Source: Rhodopirellula sp.
GTDB lineage: Bacteria > Planctomycetota > Planctomycetia > Pirellulales > Pirellulaceae
DNA length: 64,000 nucleotides
Direction of reading: 5' to 3'
NCBI GenBank assembly: GCA_002701385.1
Contig: NZVD01000057.1
Coordinates: forward strand, 323,756-387,755
Shown here: piece by piece, positions 36,716 to 45,463 of the stretch
How positions within the stretch are numbered: position 1 is the first letter of the stretch
Layout of the letters: every line of letters starts with the position of its first letter
Position numbers and translations under genes: made by a program
The notes under the pieces: generated by a model
What the model saw: only the letters and a program-made list of their open reading frames with translations
Told to the model about the DNA's origin: nothing
Databases searched by the model: none

Positions 36716-37132
36716 ATGGCAGCAGTAGTAAAGAAATGCAAGTTCAACGGTGACGCACTTGGCACCGGTCGACGTAAATCTTCAGTCGCACGTGTACGCG
36801 TTCGTGCAGGTTCTGGTGTAATCACCATTAATAAGAAACCATTTGAAGAATACTTCAAATTCGAGAAGGATCGTCGTGCCATCCAGGAAGTCCTGGAGTC
36901 GGCGGGAGAATCTGACAGTGTTGATGTCATCTGCACTTGTAACGGTGGCGGAACAACTGGTCAGTCCGGAGCCGTTCGCATGGGACTTGCCCGGGCGATT
37001 ATCAGCCACAATGAAGAGCATTTCCCTGCGATGCGAGACGGTGGATTCCTGACACGAGACTCACGTATGAGCGAACGTAAGAAGCCCGGTCTGCATGGTG
37101 CTCGTCGAGGGACTCAATTCTCGAAACGTTAA
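36716..37132 (+). CDS. rpsI: 30S ribosomal protein S9
   Basis: S9 is in the small-subunit head and its C-terminal tail reaches the P site. The 138 residues start with the family line GTGRRKSSVARVRVRAGSG and end in SRMSERKKPGLHGARRGTQFSKR, with the terminal Lys-Arg that contacts P-site tRNA. It follows rplM by 61 bases and is closed by a terminator. Confidence 0.97.
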   Translation: MAAVVKKCKFNGDALGTGRRKSSVARVRVRAGSGVITINKKPFEEYFKFEKDRRAIQEVLESAGESDSVDVICTCNGGGTTGQSGAVRMGLARAIISHNEEHFPAMRDGGFLTRDSRMSERKKPGLHGARRGTQFSKR

Positions 37133-37183
37133 TCTGCAAATCAGATGCAAAGCTTACTCAATGGCTTTGTTCAAACAACCATT

Positions 37184-37214
37184 AAAACTCCAGCTCAACT
37201 GCTGGAGTTTTTTT
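37184..37214 (+). terminator. Intrinsic terminator after rpsI
   Basis: AAACTCCAGC pairs with GCTGGAGTTT around TCAACT and is followed by a run of T. It is a strong terminator about 50 bases after the rpsI stop. Confidence 0.85.
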
Positions 37215-37289
37215 GTGCGCAATCCAGTACATTGATTTAAGCAATCGTCTGAGCAAATTGCTCAAATTCTTCCGTTCCTTAGAATTCAA

Positions 37290-37946
37290 ATGACTCCTGA
37301 CCAATCCAATCACCCACCTGTTCAGTTTTTATGGAAATTGCCCCAACGAGACGAATGGGGACATTACTTGCTTTACTCGGCGATCGCGGGTGTCTTCTTT
37401 CTTTGCTGTTACTATGGTGCCTGGTGGATTAGCCAATTTCACGATTACCGTGTCAGCCTCCCTGAACTCGATGGGCAATGGCTCCCATTTCATCCGGCTT
37501 GGACTGTAGCCTACATCTCCATCATGCTGGCTCACACGTTAGCACCGTTTTCTGTTGCTTCTAGGAAGGCGTGCACAGCCTGGGCAATGAGTCTTTGTTA
37601 TTGTGTCACGCTGGCCACCCTTGTATTTGTTTTCTTTCCAAGCGAGCAACCATCGATTGACCACCTGAAACAAAGCGAAGAATTTTTGATCGATCTGTAT
37701 TGGGCTACCTCAGCTCTTTCAACATCGGGAAATGCATTTCCATCGCTTCACGTCGGCTCCATGTTATGCACAGTCTGGTATTCGAGTCGAAACAAGCCTG
37801 TTTGGTTCAAGACCGTCTTGGGAATCTGGTTTTTGCTAGTCGTTTACTCGACCGTCGTCCTGAGATTACATTACATCGTCGACATCGGTGGCGGTGCTTT
37901 TATTGCCGTGATTGCAATCCGTCTCAGCAACAAACTGCACCTGTAG
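37290..37946 (+). CDS. PAP2-superfamily membrane protein
   Basis: A 218-residue integral membrane protein with about five or six hydrophobic segments (for example 29-47, 75-95, 98-116 and 172-192). The PAP2 phosphatase motifs are visible: FPSLHVGS with His154 (151-154) and RLHYIVD with His194 and Asp198, matching the C2 and C3 blocks. The first motif (K-x6-RP) is not clear. Members dephosphorylate or transfer phosphate on lipids such as phosphatidate or undecaprenyl pyrophosphate, or make inositol phospholipids. The substrate cannot be told. Confidence 0.82.
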   Translation: MTPDQSNHPPVQFLWKLPQRDEWGHYLLYSAIAGVFFLCCYYGAWWISQFHDYRVSLPELDGQWLPFHPAWTVAYISIMLAHTLAPFSVASRKACTAWAMSLCYCVTLATLVFVFFPSEQPSIDHLKQSEEFLIDLYWATSALSTSGNAFPSLHVGSMLCTVWYSSRNKPVWFKTVLGIWFLLVVYSTVVLRLHYIVDIGGGAFIAVIAIRLSNKLHL

Positions 37947-37964
37947 AGTCGATTTAAGACAGCG

Positions 37965-38010
37965 CAAAACAAAACCTGACCGTTACTGAGAATGGTAAAC
38001 GACCAGGTTT
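37965..38010 (-). terminator. Intrinsic terminator of tRNA-Leu
   Basis: Read on the minus strand, a 13-pair stem (arms 37998-38010 and 37972-37984, two of the pairs G-T) is followed by a T-rich TTTTGTTTTG run. It lies 6 bases after the tRNA 3' end. Confidence 0.7.
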
Positions 38011-38016
38011 GTATAG

Positions 38017-38101
38017 TGCGGGTGAGAAGATTCGAACTTCCACGGGATTATCTCCCACATGGCCCTCAACCATGCGCGTCTGCCAGTTCCGCCACACCCG
38101 C
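38017..38101 (-). tRNA. tRNA-Leu (anticodon GAG)
   Basis: The minus strand folds into a tRNA of 85 bases. The acceptor arm is GCGGGTG with CACCCGC and discriminator A, and the D-arm is GGCGGAACTGGCAGAC. The anticodon stem CATGG/CCATG holds the loop TTGAGGG with anticodon GAG, which reads CUC and CUU. A long variable arm (about 14 bases) and the T-arm with TTCGAAT follow. The long variable arm is typical of leucine tRNA. CCA is not encoded. A promoter and terminator flank it. Confidence 0.95.
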
Positions 38102-38115
38102 GAGGGTAAGTTTTA

Positions 38116-38143
38116 AGTCTAGGCTAATAATTGGTCGCGTCAA
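38116..38143 (-). promoter_or_regulatory. Promoter of tRNA-Leu
   Basis: On the minus strand TTGACG (38138-38143), 16 bases, then TAGACT (38116-38121), about 14 bases before the tRNA 5' end. Good sigma70-type match in the expected position. Confidence 0.6.
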
Positions 38144-38432
38144 CCACCTCCTGCGCCTCCCTCTGAACGATTCGTAATGATCTCACAAGTAGGTTGTAAC
38201 GGTTATGCCGGCCGATTATTCCGATTAGTTCGATTCACCCAAAGACGCTTACGACGAATCTTAACAATCCTACTTCTGAGGGGATTCATCGTAACGAAAG
38301 AAACAACGTTGAGTCGATTTACATCAATACCGGTCATGGAAGTCGGTAACTCAACTTGGCAGATTCGCTAAGAGTTTCATCATCAAGGAGTGATTAGTAG
38401 CACCTGTATCCTATTAACCAATAACTCCTCCC

Positions 38433-39734
38433 ATGACTACGCCTCCATTAAGAATCTTCTCTGACACCGCTTCCACCTCAACCGTGGATTCGAAACCTCT
38501 CGCCGAATTAGACTTTTCAGACGTTGAGTTATTACTCGAAGGTGATACACCTGTCGTTTCGATTGAAGGTCTGGAGTCTAAGGTTAAGCAACAAGTCGGT
38601 CAAATTCTTGCAACCGCCGCGACCGCATTATCGGCTGACTGGACTGCAATCTATCTACTCGATGACGAAACCCAGAACCTAATTCTGATCGATCAATGCT
38701 CACAGTCAGATCGTTTTCAGCAGGCAGACGAGATTCGCAATCTCAAATACAGTACAGCTGATTTAGAAGCACTGACAGGGCATGTCGTTACGCTGGATAG
38801 CTCACAACGCATGGAGTACTGGAATGCGCCAGTCAATGCCCGAGCCGGCATTTGCGTACCACTTATTTCTAATGATATCCCTATGGGCACACTGTGGTTT
38901 TCCTTTGAAAATGAATTGGAGGCCACTCAACATCGCAGTGCCTTGTGCGAGGTGATTGCCGATCGGGTTGTGGATTACTTAACTCGTAGACTCGCTCCAT
39001 CAAACTCGCAGAAGCACAGCGACATGGCCGATTTGGCAAAGCGTTGGCAACATAGTCGACTGGCTCAGACCCATTTCGAAATAGACGGATGGGATATTCA
39101 AGGTTGGATTAACCCCGAAGCGCCGGTACATCATTCGTTTTACGATTGGCAATCCGGAGCCCACGGCGTGGATATTTCTATTGCTCAGGCTCAGGGCTTA
39201 AGTATCGAAGCCGCATTAACAGCAGCCGTAATCCAAACTGGTGTCCGAGCCACTTCCCATGAGTTCCTTTCTCCCGCCGATACGCTGGAGCGAGTCAATG
39301 AATATCTATGGCGTGGATGTACTGGTGATCAATTTGCTGATCTTTGCCAGATATCACTGGATAAGAACAGTCCTCAGGTCACCTTTAGCAACGCCGGGTC
39401 CGGCATCCTCTTAAGCGTCACCAAGGATGGGATTCAGGAGTTGGCTGTCAACGAAGCAGGGCCGGAATTGGGAGTGATGGATTATGGGGAATACGAAAAT
39501 CAGTGCTGTGTAACTCAGCAAGGTGAATTTCTGATTCTGTTAACAGAAAATGCATTTCAAGCCATTGAAGGTAAATCGAAACAGGATCGAATCTCTAAGA
39601 TTCAACGGACGGTTGGTAAGGGTAGCCGATTGACTGCTGAGGGCATGATCAAACGGCTACGGAAACTCACTCTCAATCTTATTGATGAAGATGCCACGAT
39701 TGTCGTAATCAAACGAGTGAAATCTAACGCGTAA
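38433..39734 (+). CDS. GAF plus SpoIIE/PP2C-like protein, degenerate active site
   Basis: A 433-residue cytoplasmic protein. Residues about 45-185 look like a GAF sensor domain (TAATALSADWTAIYLLDDETQNL, AGICVPLISNDIPMGTLWF). Residues about 205-430 follow the SpoIIE/RsbU phosphatase fold: DGWDIQGWINP, SIEAALTAAVIQTGVRA, LERVNEYLW, VTFSNAGSGILL, and LIDEDATIVVIKRV at the end. The metal-binding Asp residues of active enzymes are missing: the G-D-[FY]-[FY]-D start is HHSFYDW, D-V-x-G-H-G is AQAQGLS, and the usual Y-T-D-G is LTENA. A regulatory, non-catalytic role is likely. It stands alone. Confidence 0.75.
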   Translation: MTTPPLRIFSDTASTSTVDSKPLAELDFSDVELLLEGDTPVVSIEGLESKVKQQVGQILATAATALSADWTAIYLLDDETQNLILIDQCSQSDRFQQADEIRNLKYSTADLEALTGHVVTLDSSQRMEYWNAPVNARAGICVPLISNDIPMGTLWFSFENELEATQHRSALCEVIADRVVDYLTRRLAPSNSQKHSDMADLAKRWQHSRLAQTHFEIDGWDIQGWINPEAPVHHSFYDWQSGAHGVDISIAQAQGLSIEAALTAAVIQTGVRATSHEFLSPADTLERVNEYLWRGCTGDQFADLCQISLDKNSPQVTFSNAGSGILLSVTKDGIQELAVNEAGPELGVMDYGEYENQCCVTQQGEFLILLTENAFQAIEGKSKQDRISKIQRTVGKGSRLTAEGMIKRLRKLTLNLIDEDATIVVIKRVKSNA

Positions 39735-39752
39735 AGTTTCCGATCCGAGCGA

Positions 39753-41585
39753 TTAGAGATATTTAGAAACCGCCAGCTCCCGTGCTGCCATCGCATCCAC
39801 TTTCGCGGTCACATTGGGATCTTCGATCAACGGTGGTGCATTATGTGGTTTGATCCTCGCGTCAATCACTAAGGCACCATGACAACCCCAATGCTTCATG
39901 TCAGTGAAAGCTTCGATTCCATTGATATCTTGAGCAGGATTACTTCTTGTAAAGGTGACCCACTGAAAGTTGCCAAGATTAGATGAGGCGAAATGTGCAT
40001 CATCGACTAGCACCACCATTGGAAAAGCATTGATCGATGCTTGGCGATCATAGCTCTGACAAAACCGTTCTAAATCCTGTGCGAAATTCTCATCTGCTGA
40101 CGGAGCTTTGACTACCATCACCCCTGGGTGAACAACACAGGGGTCGGAAAATCCTGTGGGAAGTTGTAAGTCCGCCGGAACGACTGTCGGCAAGGAACGC
40201 TTCACCTTACCTGCTGCAGCAACGACCACCTTGGAACCCTGATTTATTCCGGTACCCGAGTAGTCCAGCGTATCAATAGTCGTCTTGGTTTGAAAATGTA
40301 GATCTCGCGTCCAGTCAACGCGTTCCAGCACATGCTTGAAAAAGGAGAGTGAATCTTCAATCGCAAGTGACTCATCATCAAAGTGATTGGTGATAAACAA
40401 AAACTTTGCCAGTGATAGCTGGCCCTGTCCTAAAATGGCATTCGCCTGAGTTAACAATTCCTGAGGGCGATCTTCAGAACTGTAAGGAGTGTACCGCTCA
40501 CTACCAATCGCGAATAACAAAGGATGTACACCGGCCGCATCTACCGCATGAACTGCACGCACACCCGGCAAAACTGTCGGAATGACAGGGCCGGTGATTT
40601 CATGGATCAGCTCACCAAAACGAGTATCTTCCTGAGGAGGGCGCCCCACAACCGTAAATGGCCAGATTGCATCTTTACGATGCCAGACTTTGTTCACTTT
40701 CATGACGGGAAAATCATGAACCAAACTGTAGTACCCTAGGTGATCGCCAAACGGGCCTTCTGGTTTGACGGAATCTGAGATCAATTCACCTTCCAGGCAA
40801 AAATCAGCTTCGGCATAGATTGGTAATTGCTCCCGGCGTTGGATCATACCAATACGATGCCCCGACAAGGCTCCGGCAAACGTTAGTTCGCTCATCCCTT
40901 CCGGTAACGGCATCACCGCTGCCACTGCCATCGCCGGACTACCTCCAACGAACACATTCACCTTCAGCGGCTTCCCCTGAGCGATCGCCGCTTGCTGGTG
41001 CACTCCAATACCACGATGGATTTGATAATGCAGGCCAACTTCCTGGTCGGCTTGATAGTCACCACCGCTTATCTGGACTCGGTACATCCCTAAGTTTGCT
41101 GTCATCATTCCAGGCCGATTCGGGTGTTCTGAATAAACCTGTGGAAGAGTAATAAAAGCTCCACCATCATCTGGCCAACTCTTCAATTGTGGCAAATCGG
41201 TGAGTTGACAGCTGGAAGACATCACCGGACCTTTTCGTCGGCGTTTGGGAAGCATTTTCCACGCCTGAAAGGGCAAACCCAGATTTTTCAACGGATGTTT
41301 TAGGACACTTGATGGGTCAACTTTGGCAGCCACGAGCCGCTTTACCTGGGCGAGCGTATCACGAAAGATATATTCACTACGATCGAGTGTTCCAAATAGG
41401 TTTGAAACCATAGGGAAACGACAATTTGTGACGTTGGTAAATAGCAACGCCGGGCCACCACTTTCGAAAACACGGCGGTGAATTTCCGCTGCTTCCAAAT
41501 GAGCATCGACCTGCTCATCAATTCTGATTAGACGGCCCGCGGACTCCAGATCACGAACACAGCGTTGTAAATTCTTCACGGACAT
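39753..41585 (-). CDS. UbiD-family decarboxylase
   Basis: A prenylated-FMN-dependent decarboxylase of about 610 residues. I start at ATG 41585 (MSVKNLQRCVRDLESAGRLIRI), where UbiD homology begins; ATG 41648 would add 21 residues. Typical lines are FTNVTNCRFPMVSNLFGTLDRSEY, GLHYQIHRGIGVHQQAAIA, SDSVKPEGPFGDHLGYYSLVHDFPVMKV and PVIPTVLPGVRAVH. The E-G-P-F-G-D-H-x-G stretch is the active-site region. The family works in ubiquinone or menaquinone (futalosine) synthesis, but also on other acids; no quinone genes adjoin, so the substrate is unsettled. Confidence 0.88.
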   Translation of the reverse strand: MSVKNLQRCVRDLESAGRLIRIDEQVDAHLEAAEIHRRVFESGGPALLFTNVTNCRFPMVSNLFGTLDRSEYIFRDTLAQVKRLVAAKVDPSSVLKHPLKNLGLPFQAWKMLPKRRRKGPVMSSSCQLTDLPQLKSWPDDGGAFITLPQVYSEHPNRPGMMTANLGMYRVQISGGDYQADQEVGLHYQIHRGIGVHQQAAIAQGKPLKVNVFVGGSPAMAVAAVMPLPEGMSELTFAGALSGHRIGMIQRREQLPIYAEADFCLEGELISDSVKPEGPFGDHLGYYSLVHDFPVMKVNKVWHRKDAIWPFTVVGRPPQEDTRFGELIHEITGPVIPTVLPGVRAVHAVDAAGVHPLLFAIGSERYTPYSSEDRPQELLTQANAILGQGQLSLAKFLFITNHFDDESLAIEDSLSFFKHVLERVDWTRDLHFQTKTTIDTLDYSGTGINQGSKVVVAAAGKVKRSLPTVVPADLQLPTGFSDPCVVHPGVMVVKAPSADENFAQDLERFCQSYDRQASINAFPMVVLVDDAHFASSNLGNFQWVTFTRSNPAQDINGIEAFTDMKHWGCHGALVIDARIKPHNAPPLIEDPNVTAKVDAMAARELAVSKYL

Positions 41586-41799
41586 ATAATTCGAGGTATT
41601 TGATTCAAAAAAACAACAGGGACTGCCCAGCGAGATGTATTCCATCATAACAAGTCCACAGAAATTCCAAATGTAGGTTGATGCTCTATCAGCACAGACC
41701 GCGGAAAATCAGTAGAATAGTCTGCTGTAATCCATGCTCACGAGGAGACACGGATTATCGCTTTTCCTCAATACCGTTGTGCAACAAGGACGCGCACCT

Positions 41800-43242
41800 A
41801 TGATTACTTCGCTTACCTCTGAATCCATTCAGGATATTCAGGCTGATGCCATCGTCGTTGGCCTCTCAGGAAATGCTCTAACCGGCTTTGCTGCCGAATT
41901 GAATGAAGCGACTAGCGGAGGCCTGCAATCCTTGCTGGACGCTGGACAAGCCAAATCAAAAGTTGGCGCCACAACGTCATGGCTACAGCCCACCGGTATT
42001 CAAGCTCCCGTAATCGTCACCGTTGGATTGGGAGATACCCCCAATGCCGGCGACTGTTTTAAAGCAGCGGGAGCGGCGGCAAAGATACTTGCCGACCAAC
42101 AACGAAGCTCCGTAGCATTCTATTTCCCGGAATTGGATTCTGCCTTGCTTGAATCTGCCGTAGCTGGAAGTGTTGTTGGAAGTCAGGGGCAGGACCTTCA
42201 CAAAAAGACGAAGAGCCTCTACCCTCCGGAACAAATTCTATGGGCCTCTACAAATGCTGACGCGGTGACCGCAGGTGAAAATATCGCAACGGGAGTTAAC
42301 CTAACCCGAACACTGGTCAACCAACCTCCTAACTACATCTATCCAGAGTCATTTGCTGATCAAGCCGCTGAACTGGGGCAGTTAAAAAATGTGAGTGTCG
42401 AAATCTGGGATCAGGAACGATTAGAAGCTGAAAACTGTGGTTCGCTATTGGGAGTAGCTCAGGGATCGGACAAAGCTCCACGTTTGGCTATTCTTCGCTA
42501 CACTGGCAAAGACTCGGAAAATCCCAGCCTGGCGATTGTAGGGAAAGGAGTCACCTATGATAGTGGCGGGCTTTCACTCAAACCCAGCGAAGGCCAAAAG
42601 ACGATGAAATGCGATATGGCCGGAGCCGCGACGGTTGTCGGTACGATCAAGGCGATCGCAGAGATGGAGTTACCATGCCACGTCGTTGGCCTGGTTGGTC
42701 TGGTGGAGAATATGGTAAGTGGTAATTCGTACCGATTGGGCGATGTCCTCACCGCGCGAAATGGAAAGACGATCGAAGTACTCAATACGGATGCCGAAGG
42801 CCGACTTGTGCTGGCCGACGTGTTGGATGTGACACTCGGGCTAAACCCCGATCACATTGTAGATTTGGCAACTTTGACCGGAGCATGCTGCGTTGCTTTA
42901 GGTTTGGACATTGCCGGACTCTTTACAAATGACCAAAGCTGGTGTGATCAAATCATTCAATCCGCGGCTGCAGTAGGTGAAGAAGTTTGGCAACTGCCCA
43001 TGACTCCTCACTTCAGTGACCAGCTTAAGAGTAAAATCGCCGACCTACGAAATATTGGAGCGGGCCGCTGGGGCGGAGCGATCACAGCCGCCAAGTTTCT
43101 TGAGGAATTCGTTGGTGATGCTTCCTGGACACATATGGATATTGCCGGACCAGCCTTTGCGGATTCGGCAAAATCCTATATAGATGGTGGTGCCAGTGGC
43201 GTGATGGTACGTACATTGGTTAACATAGCACGCGGGATGTAA
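41800..43242 (+). CDS. pepA: Leucyl aminopeptidase (M17)
   Basis: Cytoplasmic dizinc/dimanganese aminopeptidase that removes N-terminal amino acids from peptides. I start at ATG 41800 (480 residues) because AAGGA lies 9 bases upstream; an earlier start would add 22 residues without family likeness. The metal and active-site motifs are LAIVGKGVTYDSGGLSLKPSEGQKTMKCDMAGAA and VLNTDAEGRLVLADVL (the M17 signature). The C-terminal end is GRWGGAITAAKFLEEF followed by WTHMDIAGPAF. It is closed by a terminator. Confidence 0.95.
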   Translation: MITSLTSESIQDIQADAIVVGLSGNALTGFAAELNEATSGGLQSLLDAGQAKSKVGATTSWLQPTGIQAPVIVTVGLGDTPNAGDCFKAAGAAAKILADQQRSSVAFYFPELDSALLESAVAGSVVGSQGQDLHKKTKSLYPPEQILWASTNADAVTAGENIATGVNLTRTLVNQPPNYIYPESFADQAAELGQLKNVSVEIWDQERLEAENCGSLLGVAQGSDKAPRLAILRYTGKDSENPSLAIVGKGVTYDSGGLSLKPSEGQKTMKCDMAGAATVVGTIKAIAEMELPCHVVGLVGLVENMVSGNSYRLGDVLTARNGKTIEVLNTDAEGRLVLADVLDVTLGLNPDHIVDLATLTGACCVALGLDIAGLFTNDQSWCDQIIQSAAAVGEEVWQLPMTPHFSDQLKSKIADLRNIGAGRWGGAITAAKFLEEFVGDASWTHMDIAGPAFADSAKSYIDGGASGVMVRTLVNIARGM

Positions 43243-43248
43243 GAAATA

Positions 43249-43285
43249 GAGAACCGTCAAACTCGAAGGTTCTCAGGCGTTTTTT
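43249..43285 (+). terminator. Intrinsic terminator after pepA
   Basis: GAGAACC (43249-43255) pairs with GGTTCTC (43268-43274) around a 12-base loop, followed by AGGCG and a T run. It separates pepA from the antiporter gene. Confidence 0.6.
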
Positions 43286-43310
43286 CGCTTTTTTACCATG
43301 AGGTTGTTCC

Positions 43311-45323
43311 TTGGAAGAAATCGCAAACTTCATCCAACATCATCAATACATGATCTATCTGACCTGTGTGCCAGTCCTCGGCATCTCTGCTCAGTGGTTA
43401 GCATGGCGTTTACGCCTACCCTCGATCCTCCTCCTTTTGGGGTTTGGAATCCTCTTAGGACAGGCCATTACTCCAACGGCTGTAATTAAAGCTCTTTCCA
43501 GTGGTGAAGCACATACCTCTGTCAGGCAGGAACAAGACGACGAAGGAATGCTTCCCGCTGTCAACGACGACGGCTCTCCCTATCATCCTCCGGAGCCTAT
43601 CGCCGAGTCGCATCATGGAGAAATCGATGTTAATGAACTATTGTTACCTCTCGTCTCGTTTTGTGTTGCCATCATCCTGTTCGAGGGCGGACTGACCCTT
43701 CGGTTTAGTGAATTAAAGGAGGCCGGTAGTGCAACTTTCAGACTTTGCACGATCGGCGCAGGCGTCACTTGGGTACTTTCTACGATTGCTGTTTATTACG
43801 TAGCCGACTTTGGCAGCTGGAACCTGGCGGCATTGGTTGGAGCCTTCATGGTCGTAACCGGTCCCACAGTGGTCATCCCACTCCTGCGACATATCCATCC
43901 GTCAAAGAAGATGGGATCGATTGCCAAATGGGAAGGGATCATCATTGACCCGATTGGAGCAGTACTAGCCGTTTTAGTTTTTGAGTTCATTCGAAACTAC
44001 AATCAGGAAGAGCCCTTCATCAGCGTAATTATGGCTCTCTTAATTACCATCATAACTGGACTGGTCATTGCCTGGATTTCCTCCCGCCTGCTCCTACTGT
44101 TTACTCGAAAATACTGGATTCCTGATTACCTCCATGGAGTCGTCTTTTTAGCCGTCGCTTTGGGAACCTTTGGAATCTCCAATTTGATCCAGGAAGAATC
44201 CGGCCTGTTGACGGTTACGGTATTGGGAATCTTACTTGTCAATCAAAAAGAAGTTTCGATTCATCACATCATTGAATTCAAAGAACATCTCGGAGTCTTT
44301 CTCATCTCCAGTCTCTTTATCGTGCTGGGTTCCAACTTTGACCTTGCTCAAATACCAGAAGTTGGGTGGCAGGGTTTAGGTTTTCTGGCAGTGATGATCA
44401 TTATCGTCCGGCCGGCAAGTGTATTTATCTCAACGATTAAATCAGATCTCTCATTTCGGGAAAAAATATTCCTCTCATTCCTCGCTCCCAGAGGAATCGT
44501 TGCAGCAGCGGTTGCTAGTGTGTTCGCGTTGGAATTAGGACAGGTGACAGGTATGGATATGGATCCTGCATTGGTTGCCAAAATTGTCCCGCTGACATTT
44601 ATCCTGATCGTGGGAACGGTCGCGGTTTATGGGCTCGGAGCAGCACCTCTGGCCAGAGCACTAGGACTCAGTGAAACCAATCCACAGGGAATTCTCTTTG
44701 CCGGGGCTGATCAGTGGACTCGTGATCTTGCGGTTGCCCTGCAACAGACCGGCCATAACGTGCTCATGCTAGACACCAGCTTTAATAACTGGAGCCAGTG
44801 TCGGATGGTCGGGATCCCGGCCGAATGCGCCAGTGTACTTTCAGACTACGTCCAGGAAGAATTGGATTTGAGCGGGATTGGCCGCGTATTGGCCGTGACG
44901 CCCAATGATGAAGTCAACGCGTTAACGATGCAGGAATTTTCGAGCATTTTCGGACGCCAAAATATCTATCGAATTTCACCCTGGGATTACAAAAAAGGGC
45001 GACGATCAAGCGAGGGGGGCCATGCCGCCGGACGTTGGATTTGTCATCCTCAAATAACGCATAACTTAATGCGTCAACAAGTGCGTGACGGTGGGACCTT
45101 TAAAGTTACACGTATTAGCGAAGAATTCACCTACGAACAATTTATTGAACGAAATGGTCCGAACTGCATTCTCTTCTTCACCGTAGACTCTAACAACAAC
45201 CTAAATATCAATACTGTCGAGAACCCACTCAAGGTAAAAGCGGGAGAGACCATCGTCGCTTTTGTACCGGGTTCAGAGCTCGGTTTCGATCCGAATGTTG
45301 TCGAAGAACATTTAACAAAGTGA
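43311..45323 (+). CDS. Cation/proton antiporter, CPA1 family
   Basis: A 670-residue membrane protein from a TTG start, with GAGG just upstream. About 12 hydrophobic segments lie in residues 12-455; GAFMVVTGPTVVIPLL and EGIIIDPIGAVLAVLVFEFI are the family's ion-site helices, here with Asp in the second. An acidic hydrophilic insert (about 58-105) follows the second helix. After the membrane part comes a cytoplasmic domain (about 460-665) of Rossmann type, like TrkA-N (LFAGADQWTRDLAVALQQTGHNVLMLD), and a possible TrkA-C end. It likely exchanges Na+ or K+ for H+ under nucleotide control. Confidence 0.88.
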   Translation: MEEIANFIQHHQYMIYLTCVPVLGISAQWLAWRLRLPSILLLLGFGILLGQAITPTAVIKALSSGEAHTSVRQEQDDEGMLPAVNDDGSPYHPPEPIAESHHGEIDVNELLLPLVSFCVAIILFEGGLTLRFSELKEAGSATFRLCTIGAGVTWVLSTIAVYYVADFGSWNLAALVGAFMVVTGPTVVIPLLRHIHPSKKMGSIAKWEGIIIDPIGAVLAVLVFEFIRNYNQEEPFISVIMALLITIITGLVIAWISSRLLLLFTRKYWIPDYLHGVVFLAVALGTFGISNLIQEESGLLTVTVLGILLVNQKEVSIHHIIEFKEHLGVFLISSLFIVLGSNFDLAQIPEVGWQGLGFLAVMIIIVRPASVFISTIKSDLSFREKIFLSFLAPRGIVAAAVASVFALELGQVTGMDMDPALVAKIVPLTFILIVGTVAVYGLGAAPLARALGLSETNPQGILFAGADQWTRDLAVALQQTGHNVLMLDTSFNNWSQCRMVGIPAECASVLSDYVQEELDLSGIGRVLAVTPNDEVNALTMQEFSSIFGRQNIYRISPWDYKKGRRSSEGGHAAGRWICHPQITHNLMRQQVRDGGTFKVTRISEEFTYEQFIERNGPNCILFFTVDSNNNLNINTVENPLKVKAGETIVAFVPGSELGFDPNVVEEHLTK

Positions 45324-45463
45324 CCTGTAGGTAATTTTTCTGTCTGGGACACTTCCACTATCCCAACCGCTGGAATCGAGATACCGTAAACGCATTGAAT
45401 GTTCTACAATGGCGAACAAATGTAATATCTCTTTCTCGCCACTCTTTCGCAAATAGGTGCGAT

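Noticed and set aside
37992..38177. Small plus-strand open frame over the tRNA region
   Set aside because: It covers the tRNA-Leu gene and its promoter; no ribosome site or homology.
38177..38371. 64-codon plus-strand open frame before the GAF-SpoIIE gene
   Set aside because: Very basic random-like composition, no clear ribosome site and no known family.
45395..45463. Upstream ATG start for the thioredoxin lipoprotein
   Set aside because: It would place 23 residues before a perfect lipoprotein signal peptide.
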